Origin: Bacteroidota bacterium
GTDB taxonomy: Bacteria > Bacteroidota > Ignavibacteria > Kryptoniales > JAKASW01
Assembly (NCBI GenBank): GCA_023480735.1
Contig: JAMCXB010000030.1
Span: forward strand, 1-47,599
DNA: 47,599 nucleotides
Direction of reading: 5' to 3'
Part shown: positions 26,736 through 35,619 of the stretch, piece by piece
How the letters are laid out: the number at the start of each line of letters is the position of its first letter
Numbering within the stretch: the stretch's first letter is position 1
Notes under the pieces: model-generated
What the model saw: only the letters and a program-made list of their open reading frames with translations
What the model was told of the DNA's origin: nothing
Databases searched by the model: none
Made by a program: the position numbers and the translations under genes

Positions 26736-26810
26736 CGGCGTGTTGAAATCGAGGACCGAACAGTGTGTCTACGGAAGAATTTGTCGATTATGGCTGCCGT
26801 GGAATTTGCT

Positions 26811-29582
26811 TCAGCCGGTGTTCCTCATTCCGGCTGCAATCCCGTTCACTGTTGATCGAAGCAGGTCAAGGACATTCTGTTTGTCTTCGTCGTTGAACTT
26901 TCCTTGACGATACATCTCGAGGAATCTTATTTGCACGAGGCTTATTGGATCGATATATGGATTTCTCAGGCTCAACGAGCGCTGGAGCGATGGATTCGAA
27001 TCAAGGAGATTATCTTCCTTCGTAATATTAAGTATCGCTTCGCTCGTTTTCTCATGCTCCCGTTGAATCATCTCGAAGACACTTCCCGCGCTCTTCTTGT
27101 CGCCGCAGAGCCGCCGATACTCTCTTGCTATGATCATATCTGATTTCATGAGTACCATTTCAACGTTGTCGGTCAACGCCTTGAAGAATTCCCAATTGCC
27201 GTACATCTCCCTCAGGTCATCCCAGCTCACGATACGCTCTTCAACAGCTTTCTCGAGAGCGTAGCCGAAGCCGAACCATCCCGATATCAGCTGACGGTTT
27301 TGGGTCCACGAAAAGACCCACGGAATAGCACGAAGGTCTTTCAAACCCGTGCCATTATTCCGCGATGGCGGGCGCGACCCGATTTCGATCCGTTCAATGA
27401 CGTCTATTGGCGTCGCGTGTCTGAAATATTCAATGAAGCCGGGATGCATCACGAGCTTCTTGTAACGGTTTAAGGCAATCTCCGAGATCTTCTCGAAGAC
27501 AGATAAGTATTTCTTGTCAAGATCTCTCTCTCCCGACCTGTATTTCGACGTAGATACCAATACGGCTGAGGTCATCAATTCGATGCTTCTCAAGGCAATC
27601 TCCGGCATCGCATATTTCACAAAAATCATTTCGCCCTGTTCGGTGATCTTTATTTCACCTTCTATCGTTCCTATCGGCTGCGAGACAATTGCCTGGTTCA
27701 GCGGACCGCCTCCCCTTGAAACGCTTCCGCCCCTGCCGTGAAACAGGACCAGTCTTGCACCGAACTTGTCGCAAACTCTCTTCAGGTTTATTTGGGCTTT
27801 TATCAACTCGAAATTGGATGTCACAATGCCGCCATCCTTGTTGCTGTCCGAATACCCGATCATTATTTTCTGAGTCATTCCCCGGAGTCTGAGATGCTGG
27901 CTGTACGCTTCATTCTTGAAAAGATCGTTCAGAACGACATGAGATTGTCTAAGATCTTCGATAGTTTCGAACAGCGGGAGGATATCCAGCCTTGACTCCT
28001 CTATCCTTCCTTCTTTCACCTTCACCAGTCCGGCCTCCTTGGCAAACACCAAAGCGGTCAGGACGTCGCTGACAGAAGAGCTCATGCTTATGATGTAATC
28101 GTTGCACGCTTCTTCTCCGGCATATTCTTTTCCAAAACGCATTACTTCAAATTCCGAAATGACTTCCGAAGTGTCCGCGTGATGGGATGCGTTAGGGTTT
28201 ACGAGGGGCCTTACTTTCAGAATCTCCCGAGTCAACACTTTCACTCGTCCCTTCTCATCCAGTCCGTCATAGTTATCCTCAACCTCGGAAGTCTTCAGCA
28301 ATTCAGAGATCCCGTTCCGGAGAACCGACGAGTTCTGTCTTATATCCAGAGAAGCGAGATGAAAGCCGAAGGTCTTTGCCTTGTAAATGAGAGGAGCGAT
28401 CCTGGATCCCGCGATTATCTCTCCTCTGTTCGACAGAAGGCTCTCGTTAATAACATCCAGATCGCGAATAAACTCCTCGGCTGACCGATAACGATGACCT
28501 TTTTCGTCAATCGTGTTCTTCAACTTGCTGTGCATTAGAAAGACTTTTACCCGATAAATTTCGGATTGGTCCTTCAAATCCTCTTCATGAATCTGATCTG
28601 AGAGATTGGCTATGTCCTCCCTGACGGAACCGATCATATCCTTTGACGCCTCCACGAGACGTGTCGATGTGCTCATCGTTTCGTATAGCCTGTCAAGGTC
28701 TCTGAGATAAAGTGACAGTATCTCCCTCTTTTGAAGTTGAAATGCGGTCCTTGTGACATCCGCCGTAACAAAAGGGTGACCGTCCCTGTCGCCGCCTATC
28801 CACGACCCGAATCTCAGTATAACAGGCGAGGTCACCTTGCTGTCGAATACCTTTGCCAGGGCGCGGTTTACCCTTTCATAGAAAACCGGAATTGTATCAT
28901 ACATGATTTCTCCGAAGAAGAAGAGCCCGCGCCTGATTTCATCCTGCACGGTGACGCGATTCATTCTTATCTCGTTCGTTTGCCAGAGCATTGTAATTTC
29001 CGCGTGAAGCTGTTTGCGGAGTTCTGCCAGTTCGTCAGGGGTCAGGCTGGCGGTCTCGCGCCGCAGGAGAAGTTCGCTTATGTTGAGCATTTTCCTCAGA
29101 ACAGTCTGCCGCGTCGCCTCGGTAGGATGTGCGGTAAATACCGGTACGACCCTCATAGAATTGAGAATCTGCAATACGAAACCCAGACCGTGTCCTTCTT
29201 TTGCGAGGCCGATGATGGCCTCCTCCATTGAACCGCGCTGGGGCGTTGCGTCAGTCATAGCATGTGCGCGCTGCCTTCTGATCCGATGGATTTCATCCGC
29301 AGTGTTGCTGAGCAGAAAATAAAGGAGGAAAGCCCTTACTATCTTGCTGGCTTTCTTCAGATCGAGCGAATTAATCAGCTCGTCGATCTCTCTCTTGGTT
29401 TTATGAGAATAATTCATTCGAAGGGACTTCGTAAGAGCGCGAAGCTGTTCCTCCAAGTCGAAGAACTCTTTCCCCTCCTGTTCTATCAACACCTGTCCAA
29501 GGATGGCGCCAAGCTCGCGTATATCGCGATGCAGCGGCGAGTCCTTGGTGCTTTCATATCTGCTGATTTGCTGTCTCTCCAT
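26811..29582 (-). CDS. ppc: Phosphoenolpyruvate carboxylase
   Basis: A 923-residue bacterial-type PEPC that replenishes oxaloacetate by carboxylating PEP. Catalytic His152 is in FTAHPTEATRQT. The barrel motifs IGYSDSNKDGG (574-584) and FHGRGGSVSRGGGP (613-626) are intact, and the C-terminus is the invariant AAGMRNTG. It is probably monocistronic, convergent with the SOD operon. The only anaplerotic enzyme seen here. Confidence 0.97.
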   Translation of the reverse strand: MERQQISRYESTKDSPLHRDIRELGAILGQVLIEQEGKEFFDLEEQLRALTKSLRMNYSHKTKREIDELINSLDLKKASKIVRAFLLYFLLSNTADEIHRIRRQRAHAMTDATPQRGSMEEAIIGLAKEGHGLGFVLQILNSMRVVPVFTAHPTEATRQTVLRKMLNISELLLRRETASLTPDELAELRKQLHAEITMLWQTNEIRMNRVTVQDEIRRGLFFFGEIMYDTIPVFYERVNRALAKVFDSKVTSPVILRFGSWIGGDRDGHPFVTADVTRTAFQLQKREILSLYLRDLDRLYETMSTSTRLVEASKDMIGSVREDIANLSDQIHEEDLKDQSEIYRVKVFLMHSKLKNTIDEKGHRYRSAEEFIRDLDVINESLLSNRGEIIAGSRIAPLIYKAKTFGFHLASLDIRQNSSVLRNGISELLKTSEVEDNYDGLDEKGRVKVLTREILKVRPLVNPNASHHADTSEVISEFEVMRFGKEYAGEEACNDYIISMSSSVSDVLTALVFAKEAGLVKVKEGRIEESRLDILPLFETIEDLRQSHVVLNDLFKNEAYSQHLRLRGMTQKIMIGYSDSNKDGGIVTSNFELIKAQINLKRVCDKFGARLVLFHGRGGSVSRGGGPLNQAIVSQPIGTIEGEIKITEQGEMIFVKYAMPEIALRSIELMTSAVLVSTSKYRSGERDLDKKYLSVFEKISEIALNRYKKLVMHPGFIEYFRHATPIDVIERIEIGSRPPSRNNGTGLKDLRAIPWVFSWTQNRQLISGWFGFGYALEKAVEERIVSWDDLREMYGNWEFFKALTDNVEMVLMKSDMIIAREYRRLCGDKKSAGSVFEMIQREHEKTSEAILNITKEDNLLDSNPSLQRSLSLRNPYIDPISLVQIRFLEMYRQGKFNDEDKQNVLDLLRSTVNGIAAGMRNTG

Positions 29583-29751
29583 GATTCCGACAAATTAAAA
29601 TTGAGGCGTCCCGTAAAGGGTTGAAACGAATGCGGGTATTCGGGCGCGGCCGGTTCCGACGGTTTGCTCAGACCGCTATCCCCGACCGGTACACCCGTAA
29701 TATATGCCAACGTGGACGCTGGGCCGGCAATATCCTATCATAACATGTGGT

Positions 29752-30474
29752 TCAATAGACCGCAAGGAGTGAAGACACTTTTATAGCAGCAGTTCCGGAT
29801 CTCAGTCGAGCTTTACCCAATGAGAAGCTGCGGTATCCGTTCTCCTTCAGAAAAGCAATCTCGTTTTCCGAGAATCCTCCCTCGGGACCAATGAGCGCGA
29901 TGACTGATTTACCTCCCGAAGAAAGTAAGGAACCCATATCCATAACCTCCCCAGCTCTTTCATGTAAGACTATCTTCTCTTCAAAATTCAGGTTACCGGC
30001 TACAAGTTTCTCCAAATCCTCCACGATCGATAGTTCAGGGAAACGACTTTGAAGCGACTGCTTAACTGCCGATTTAATTATGCCCTGCAATCTTTCAGGG
30101 CGCGGATTCACCTTCTCACTCCGCTCAGTATTAAACAACACAAACCTGCTTGCGCCTAGTTCCGTGCATTTCTCGACGGCCAGCTCCATCTTCGACATGG
30201 GTTTCAGGAACGCCATGCCGATGCAGTATTTCCGAACCGATGAATTAAGCCCGTCATACTTTTGGACCACCTCACAAACAGACCGTGACTTTTCTATCAC
30301 AGTTACGACACATAGACAAGTTGCACCGTCTCCATTCGTCGCCAGTATTCTATCGCCGACTTTGACACGCAGCACCCGCGACAGGTGAAAATGTTCGTCG
30401 CCATCGATGATCAAAACGCTCTTCCCATTTTGCAGGACAGAAAGATTACGGTCCTCAAAGATAAATTGCTCCAC
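29752..30474 (-). CDS. rsmE: 16S rRNA m3U1498 methyltransferase
   Basis: A 240-residue SPOUT methyltransferase. The N-terminal PUA-like domain is followed by the knotted SAM-binding fold with the signature IGPEGGFSENE and SLGKARLRSGTAA near the end. It modifies U1498 of 16S rRNA in assembled 30S subunits. The start is GTG, sharing one base with the TAG stop of the Omp85-like gene, so the two are translationally coupled. Confidence 0.92.
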   Translation of the reverse strand: MEQFIFEDRNLSVLQNGKSVLIIDGDEHFHLSRVLRVKVGDRILATNGDGATCLCVVTVIEKSRSVCEVVQKYDGLNSSVRKYCIGMAFLKPMSKMELAVEKCTELGASRFVLFNTERSEKVNPRPERLQGIIKSAVKQSLQSRFPELSIVEDLEKLVAGNLNFEEKIVLHERAGEVMDMGSLLSSGGKSVIALIGPEGGFSENEIAFLKENGYRSFSLGKARLRSGTAAIKVSSLLAVY

Positions 30475-31817
30475 TATATTGCCTCGCCAAAGTCCAGAAT
30501 GAATTCATTACGTTTGTTCCCTCCACGTGCGAAGTCGGCTTGAATTACAATATCGTAAGGCAGCAGGAAAACCAATCCTCCTCCATAGCCGTATAAGGCG
30601 CGGTTGAGATTCACGCTCAGTTGTCTGTCAAAGGTTTCACCTGCATCGAAGAAGAAGCTCCAGTAAAGGCCGAACGAGTTTGAAATATATTTTCTCAACG
30701 GAAAATCAGGCAGATCGAAATATATCTTCTTGATTATGGGAATTCTTAGTTCGGCGTTGCCGCCTAACAGACTCTCGCCCTCAGATGTCGTGTTGAACAT
30801 ACCCCTGATGCGCTCATAATACCCTATGAAGACATGGTTGTATGGAGGAATCTGTGGGCCCTCCGCAAAATTTCCGTGGAGTCGCAGGGCAAAAGTCAGA
30901 AAGCTTTCGATGGGGAGATACCCTCTGGCATCGAAAGAAAGCCTACCGAAGTCGACATTGCTCTCACCCAATCCGTACTTTTGCAGCGAAAGGTCTAGAT
31001 ATGCACCTTGGGTGGCATAAGTTTTCAGGTTTCGGGAATCGAAGGCGTAATCCAATCTAAGCGAGGCGAAGACGTCCGTCCCTGTCGGCGACAACACGAG
31101 ACCGGGGACGTCTTCATTCCTCCTGATGTAATCGTACGATGCCTTCAAAGAGAGCAGCGAATAAATGCCGAATCGCCTCCCCCCTTCAACATACATGTCA
31201 GCGAAGGCATCATCAAATTGTCCGCTGGAGTATCCCGACTGGAGACCTATGTTTCTTCCGTGAGAGTAACTGGCACCGAGTGAGACGACATACCTCTTTT
31301 GACCGCCTACGGCAGGATCGGTATACATTATGGCGCCGAAAGGATCGTAACCGAGCGCAAACATCCCTTCAAGCCGGTCATTCGACCCGCTGAAATTCAG
31401 GTCTGCGAGACCCGCCCCCGCATAGAGTTTCTTCAGATCGCTGTCCCTGAAGCCTATAACGGGATACGGCCAGATATACCATCTCTCTTGAACATAAATC
31501 AAGAGGTCGATCACGTTCCCTTTAAGCGGCTCGATTAAAATCTCCACATTTGTAAACAGTCCCGTGCTGTAGATTCGCTCCCTGCCATATTCCACTTCGC
31601 GTGCGGTCACTGTGTCGCCTGCTCTGAAGGGGAGTTCTCTCAGTATTATGAACGGTTTGGTCGTTTTGTTACCCTCGACGAAAATCCTGTTTAGGAGGTA
31701 AGCGGAGGCGGAGTCCGCCGGAGACGGGCGCGTGGAGGCGTGGACCTCAGACGAGAAAGATAGCATCACGATGGAGACGGTAATCGTCTCCATAAGAAGC
31801 GCGGGCAAACGAAGCAT
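30474..31817 (-). CDS. Omp85/BamA-family outer membrane protein with one POTRA domain
   Basis: A 447-residue protein with a signal peptide (about 1-27), one POTRA domain (about 44-110, RIFVEGNKTTKPFIILREL) and a C-terminal 16-strand-type barrel (about 115-447) of alternating aromatic beta-strands. BamA has five POTRAs and TamA three, so this is a reduced family member. It may be involved in protein or lipid insertion in the outer membrane. It starts 2 nt after the histidine kinase stop and overlaps rsmE. Confidence 0.8.
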   Translation of the reverse strand: MLRLPALLMETITVSIVMLSFSSEVHASTRPSPADSASAYLLNRIFVEGNKTTKPFIILRELPFRAGDTVTAREVEYGRERIYSTGLFTNVEILIEPLKGNVIDLLIYVQERWYIWPYPVIGFRDSDLKKLYAGAGLADLNFSGSNDRLEGMFALGYDPFGAIMYTDPAVGGQKRYVVSLGASYSHGRNIGLQSGYSSGQFDDAFADMYVEGGRRFGIYSLLSLKASYDYIRRNEDVPGLVLSPTGTDVFASLRLDYAFDSRNLKTYATQGAYLDLSLQKYGLGESNVDFGRLSFDARGYLPIESFLTFALRLHGNFAEGPQIPPYNHVFIGYYERIRGMFNTTSEGESLLGGNAELRIPIIKKIYFDLPDFPLRKYISNSFGLYWSFFFDAGETFDRQLSVNLNRALYGYGGGLVFLLPYDIVIQADFARGGNKRNEFILDFGEAI

Positions 31818-31819
31818 AA

Positions 31820-32917
31820 TTACCTGCCGGGGATATTTAGTGAAGCTCTTGTTCCCGTTCCTTCGATGGAGGAAATGATCAGCCGGCAGCGGTTGATGTC
31901 GGCGAGATTCTTGGCGATATAGAGACCGAGGCCCGCGCCTTGCTGTTGTTGTTTATCCTTGTTGAACTGATAAAACTTCTGGAACATCCTGGGCAACTCC
32001 TGTTCGGGAAATCCGCCCCCGGTATCTATTATCTCCAGATCGACATGATCGCTGTCTCTTGATGCATTCAGGGTGACGCTTCCCTTGGCAGTGAACTTTA
32101 TCGCGTTCGACAGGAGTCTGCCGAGCAGGTCACGCATCAGTGTTTCGGATGCAACGACGCGCAGGTCGCCGTCCACATTCACCTTGAATTCAAGATTCTT
32201 TTCGGCAGCCAACGGCGAGTATTCTTCTATCAGGCCATTGAGAGAATCCGCCAAATCAAATTCACGTTTCCCTGTCTCGTAGTATTTTTGAGTTTGCCCC
32301 GAATCAATCTGGATGGTCTCAAGGAAGTCGTCCACCAGGTTTTTCAACCTGCCGCCGCCATGACGGATTAGGTTTGCGAACTCCTTCAGCTCATTTGTAG
32401 ATATCTGTGAAGCTCCGCTGCTGATGATTTCAGAAAACCCGATTATATAAGTCAAAGGAGTGTTCAGTTCATGTGAAAGAGTCGAGAGGATCTGCTCTTT
32501 GAGCGAATTGAACTCATTCTCCATCGCGCTGCGCAGTGAGGCCGCACGTTTGAGTTTCCCCCTGACCGTAGTTACCAGCTCATCGACATCAATCGGCTTC
32601 GTAAGATAGTCGTCGGCGCCGAGCTCTTTCCCCTCCCGGACGTGCGCACGATCTGCAAGGGCGCTCAGGAAAATGAAAGGGACTGAACGAAGCTCCGGGA
32701 TTTTCTGCACATTCTCATAAAATTCAAACCCGCCCACCTCAGGCATGTAGATGTCGCTGATGATCAGATCGGGCTTGTTGTCGTCGAGAAGCTTGAGTGC
32801 GTCCCGTACACCCTCCGCCGCCAAGGTACGGTACCCCTCATCCTGCAGAATTGTAGAGAACAATTCCAGATTGGCCTGCTCATCATCGACAAGCAATATG
32901 AGAGGGGACTCGGGCAT
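31820..32917 (-). CDS. Response regulator-histidine kinase hybrid (REC-HisKA-HATPase)
   Basis: A 365-residue cytoplasmic protein. The receiver domain (1-120) has acidic Asp11-Asp12, phospho-acceptor Asp55 and Lys107. HisKA follows with His149 in STLSHELNTPL, then HATPase_c with an N-box (LLSNAIKF) and DTGGGF. There is no membrane sensor, so it receives phosphate or signals through its N-terminal receiver, as in many cyanobacterial and FCB hybrid kinases. No partner response regulator is nearby. It may share an mRNA with secG upstream and the Omp85 gene downstream. Confidence 0.9.
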   Translation of the reverse strand: MPESPLILLVDDEQANLELFSTILQDEGYRTLAAEGVRDALKLLDDNKPDLIISDIYMPEVGGFEFYENVQKIPELRSVPFIFLSALADRAHVREGKELGADDYLTKPIDVDELVTTVRGKLKRAASLRSAMENEFNSLKEQILSTLSHELNTPLTYIIGFSEIISSGASQISTNELKEFANLIRHGGGRLKNLVDDFLETIQIDSGQTQKYYETGKREFDLADSLNGLIEEYSPLAAEKNLEFKVNVDGDLRVVASETLMRDLLGRLLSNAIKFTAKGSVTLNASRDSDHVDLEIIDTGGGFPEQELPRMFQKFYQFNKDKQQQQGAGLGLYIAKNLADINRCRLIISSIEGTGTRASLNIPGR

Positions 32918-32932
32918 CCGTAAAGATTCCCG

Positions 32933-33283
32933 CTACTTCTGTGGCTGACTTGGCTGCGAAGGTATAGGTACTTGAGGTACTTGTTGTGCTGGGAGATTCT
33001 GCTGGCCCCGAGTCTGAAGGACACTCTTCTGTTCGTTCGTCGCCTTATTGGGAAGAAAGAACAGGTTTATGAGGAATGCCAACACGATGAAGACTGTGCC
33101 GAGAATTGTCGTCATCCTCGAGAGGATATCCGCAGTCTTCCGCACCCCAAACATATTTCCAAAGCCGGCACTAGCGCCTCCGAATGAACCCGCTAACCCA
33201 CCGCCTTTGCTCGACTGCATCAATACAACTGCGGTCAAGAGAACAGATATGACGATTTCTAATACAACCAAAAAAGCGTACAA
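32933..33283 (-). CDS. secG: Preprotein translocase subunit SecG
   Basis: A 116-residue protein with two membrane helices (about 5-20 and 55-75) joined by the characteristic loop QSSKGGGLAGSFGG, then a proline/glutamine-rich tail (QVPQVPIPSQPSQP). SecG helps SecYEG-driven export. The tail is longer than in E. coli. It lies 15 nt upstream of the hybrid kinase gene. Confidence 0.93.
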   Translation of the reverse strand: MYAFLVVLEIVISVLLTAVVLMQSSKGGGLAGSFGGASAGFGNMFGVRKTADILSRMTTILGTVFIVLAFLINLFFLPNKATNEQKSVLQTRGQQNLPAQQVPQVPIPSQPSQPQK

Positions 33284-33390
33284 CGTTTCACCTCGGTTTA
33301 GAATTTGTTATGAATTTAGGATGTTTCGGCCATATATGCAATCACCAAAAAGCCATTGTCGGTAATGCCTCACTGAAAGGGTTATTTCTC

Positions 33391-33458
33391 TCGCAAAGGC
33401 GCCAAGAACGCAAAGAAATGTTGACGAGCGGTTCGCTTTGCTAGCTTTGCGGCTTGGC
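33391..33458. repeat. Imperfect inverted repeat of a dispersed intergenic type
   Basis: GCCAAGAACGCAAAG (33401-33415) pairs with CTTTGCGGCTTGGC (33445-33458) with a one-base gap, preceded by TCGCAAAGGC. Sequences of this wording (CGCAAAGGCGCCAAG...) recur between genes in many bacteria. It lies in the 248-bp gap upstream of secG and downstream of the queuosine transporter gene. Confidence 0.5.
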
Positions 33459-33531
33459 CAGAAACCATAAGTGTGGGGTTACCATTGTCGCACCAACTCC
33501 GAGAAATGCCCCGAAACGCATTCTGTGGAAT

Positions 33532-34293
33532 TTACGGCCTCCCACCGGTTTCCCGGGCTTCTCCACCCCAGATCAGCGGGTTGAAATTTGTATTGTAGTC
33601 GTAGTAATCACGATTTTCAGCGCGCTTGAGAAAATTCACTATGGCATAGGTGAGCGGTGTCACAAGCGCCTCATATGCCGATTTAACGAGCCATTGAGAC
33701 GCAATCAACGTCAAAAGCGCCGCGGTCGGGACTGTCCCAAAAAACGCCAACGAGATGAAAATGCCGGAGTCTGCCAGTTGTCCGACCAATGTCGACCCGA
33801 AAGTTCGAGACCAGAGGTGTCTCCCCTGAGTCGCTATCTTCATCTTTGCCATCACGAATGAATTGAGAAACTCACCGGCAAGATACGCGACAAAGGAGGC
33901 CATAAGCACGCGCGGCGCGAATCCAAGAATCGCGGCGTATGCCCTCTGAGTGAGGGTACCCGACCCTAATTGGGCTATATCCCAGAACGACGCCGGCGGA
34001 AGATAGATGCTGACCATGATAGCGGCAACTGCAATTAAGTTACAGCCAAATCCGATCCATATCACCTGGCGGGCGCGGGCATATCCATAAACCTCCGTCA
34101 GGATGTCCCCAAAGATATATGAAATGGGAAAGACTATTACTCCTGCCGGGAGAATAACGGGACCTATGGAGAAGAGCTTGACCGCTATTATGTTAGACAC
34201 TATCAAACTCGTCACAAAAACTGCGGTAATAACCGGAAGCCATCGTTCTCTACCGGCAGATTGCCGTTCGGTTTGAATTCCTGAGTCACTCAT
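33532..34293 (-). CDS. Queuosine precursor transporter (YhhQ/VUT family)
   Basis: A 253-residue membrane protein with about six hydrophobic segments. The family signature is near residues 30-85: SNIIAVKLF, FPISYIFGDILTEVYGYARAR. Members import queuosine precursors such as preQ0/preQ1. The gene overlaps queF by 4 nt, which directly supports this assignment: imported or made preQ0 is reduced by QueF. Confidence 0.88.
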   Translation of the reverse strand: MSDSGIQTERQSAGRERWLPVITAVFVTSLIVSNIIAVKLFSIGPVILPAGVIVFPISYIFGDILTEVYGYARARQVIWIGFGCNLIAVAAIMVSIYLPPASFWDIAQLGSGTLTQRAYAAILGFAPRVLMASFVAYLAGEFLNSFVMAKMKIATQGRHLWSRTFGSTLVGQLADSGIFISLAFFGTVPTAALLTLIASQWLVKSAYEALVTPLTYAIVNFLKRAENRDYYDYNTNFNPLIWGGEARETGGRP

Positions 34294-34730
34294 TGTTTGC
34301 CGTGCTCAGCCTCAACGCTTATGGCGATTCCGCCGCGGACCGCAAAGTCGGCAGTCACCCTGCACCACCTGGGCTGGAGAGCCGTCACAAGATCATCGAG
34401 AATAACATTGGCCAGATGCTCGTTGAAGACGCCTTCGTTACGAAAAGACCAAAGGTAGAGTTTGAGTGACTTTGATTCCACAATCCTCATGTCAGGGATA
34501 TATTCTATCGTCAGTTCTGCAAAGTCGGGCTGACCGGTGGCGGGACACAAGCATGTGAATTCATCGGTTCTAAGCGTGACCACATAGTTCCTGTCCGGGT
34601 GATGATTCGGAAAAGTCTCCAGCTTCCTGACGGCTTCTGCTTTCCGGCCAAGCAACGACAGGTCTGCCAAGTCCGACTGCTGCGTCATTTTCATTTTATT
34701 TTGGGTCTTTGGCTTTCTTTTTCGATTCAT
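34290..34730 (-). CDS. queF: NADPH-dependent 7-cyano-7-deazaguanine reductase
   Basis: A 146-residue unimodular QueF that reduces preQ0 nitrile to preQ1 for queuosine in tRNA. The nucleophile Cys62 lies in CLCPATGQPDF, with the NADPH-binding ESKSLKLYLWSFRNEG at about 85-100. It is the short, B. subtilis-like type. Translation may begin at the ATG at 34730 or at Met13 or Met15; the first residues are lysine-rich and not conserved. It is coupled to the transporter gene. Confidence 0.93.
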   Translation of the reverse strand: MNRKRKPKTQNKMKMTQQSDLADLSLLGRKAEAVRKLETFPNHHPDRNYVVTLRTDEFTCLCPATGQPDFAELTIEYIPDMRIVESKSLKLYLWSFRNEGVFNEHLANVILDDLVTALQPRWCRVTADFAVRGGIAISVEAEHGKQ

Positions 34731-34802
34731 GACTAACTTTCAATGATTGTTCTCAGATAAATTTGCCCGGTCGCTACGCATTTTGCGAAAACGCCGTCCC
34801 TT

Positions 34803-35456
34803 TCAATCCTCGAATCTCTTTTGCAGCTCCGCGAGGCTCTCTTCAACCTCGTTTCGCGGCAGGCGCCCACTTTCCAATTCGGAATCAGACTTCAGGAGCA
34901 GCCGTTCGTAAAACGAAATGCCTTCCTTCAGATAACCCGGATCTTCCTCCACGATCTCAAATACGGTGTTCTCCGCCTGGTCATATCTTCCCGTTATCTC
35001 AAAATAGAGAACCAGCCTCTGCTTCAAGTCCACCGGAAGCTCATAGTCCTTCAGTTTATCTACCACGAAGTCGACTGAATTGATTTCTCGGTCGTCTTCG
35101 CGATCTTTCAGCGCAGACAGGTCATCCACAAACAAAACGAGGGATTTCATATACAGCCTGGCGCTTTCATCCCATCCTTCCTGAAGCTCCAGAATTTCCG
35201 CCTTCTCTTTCAGCAACACTCCAGCAGCATATAATTTCGAATGAAGGAGAGCCGGGTCGGATCCGAGCACATCTCTTAGTCCCGAAACGGGAATGCGTTC
35301 AAGCATGTCCATGTTCAAGCCAAGAATAGCGGGAGCAGCGTTGTTGATCTCCGTGAGAGCTTCCGCGTAACTCTTGGTCTCCTTGAAGAAAATTATGCGC
35401 GACAGGGCACGCCCAAGCATTTGGAACATACGCAATATGTAGTCTCGTTCAAGCAT
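34803..35456 (-). CDS. DUF6483-like helical protein
   Basis: A 217-residue, mostly helical cytoplasmic protein. The opening LERDYILRMFQMLGRALSRI is typical of the DUF6483 group, and the middle looks like tetratricopeptide-type helical pairs (YFEITGRYDQAENTVFEIVEEDPGYL). The function of that group is unknown. No enzyme motif is seen. It stands between queF and the Ig-domain lipoprotein gene. Confidence 0.65.
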   Translation of the reverse strand: MLERDYILRMFQMLGRALSRIIFFKETKSYAEALTEINNAAPAILGLNMDMLERIPVSGLRDVLGSDPALLHSKLYAAGVLLKEKAEILELQEGWDESARLYMKSLVLFVDDLSALKDREDDREINSVDFVVDKLKDYELPVDLKQRLVLYFEITGRYDQAENTVFEIVEEDPGYLKEGISFYERLLLKSDSELESGRLPRNEVEESLAELQKRFED

Positions 35457-35619
35457 GAAGTTTTGAAGTATTTGAATGTCCTGCGCGTACGCGCGTTTGG
35501 ACTTCAGAAATTAAAGCCTGCAGCCGATATAAAGAAGCCTGTATTTTGAAACCCATTTCAGGCAATGAGGATCCATAAGGACAAGACCAAACACCCGAAT
35601 CTATGGAAAGATAAAACTG

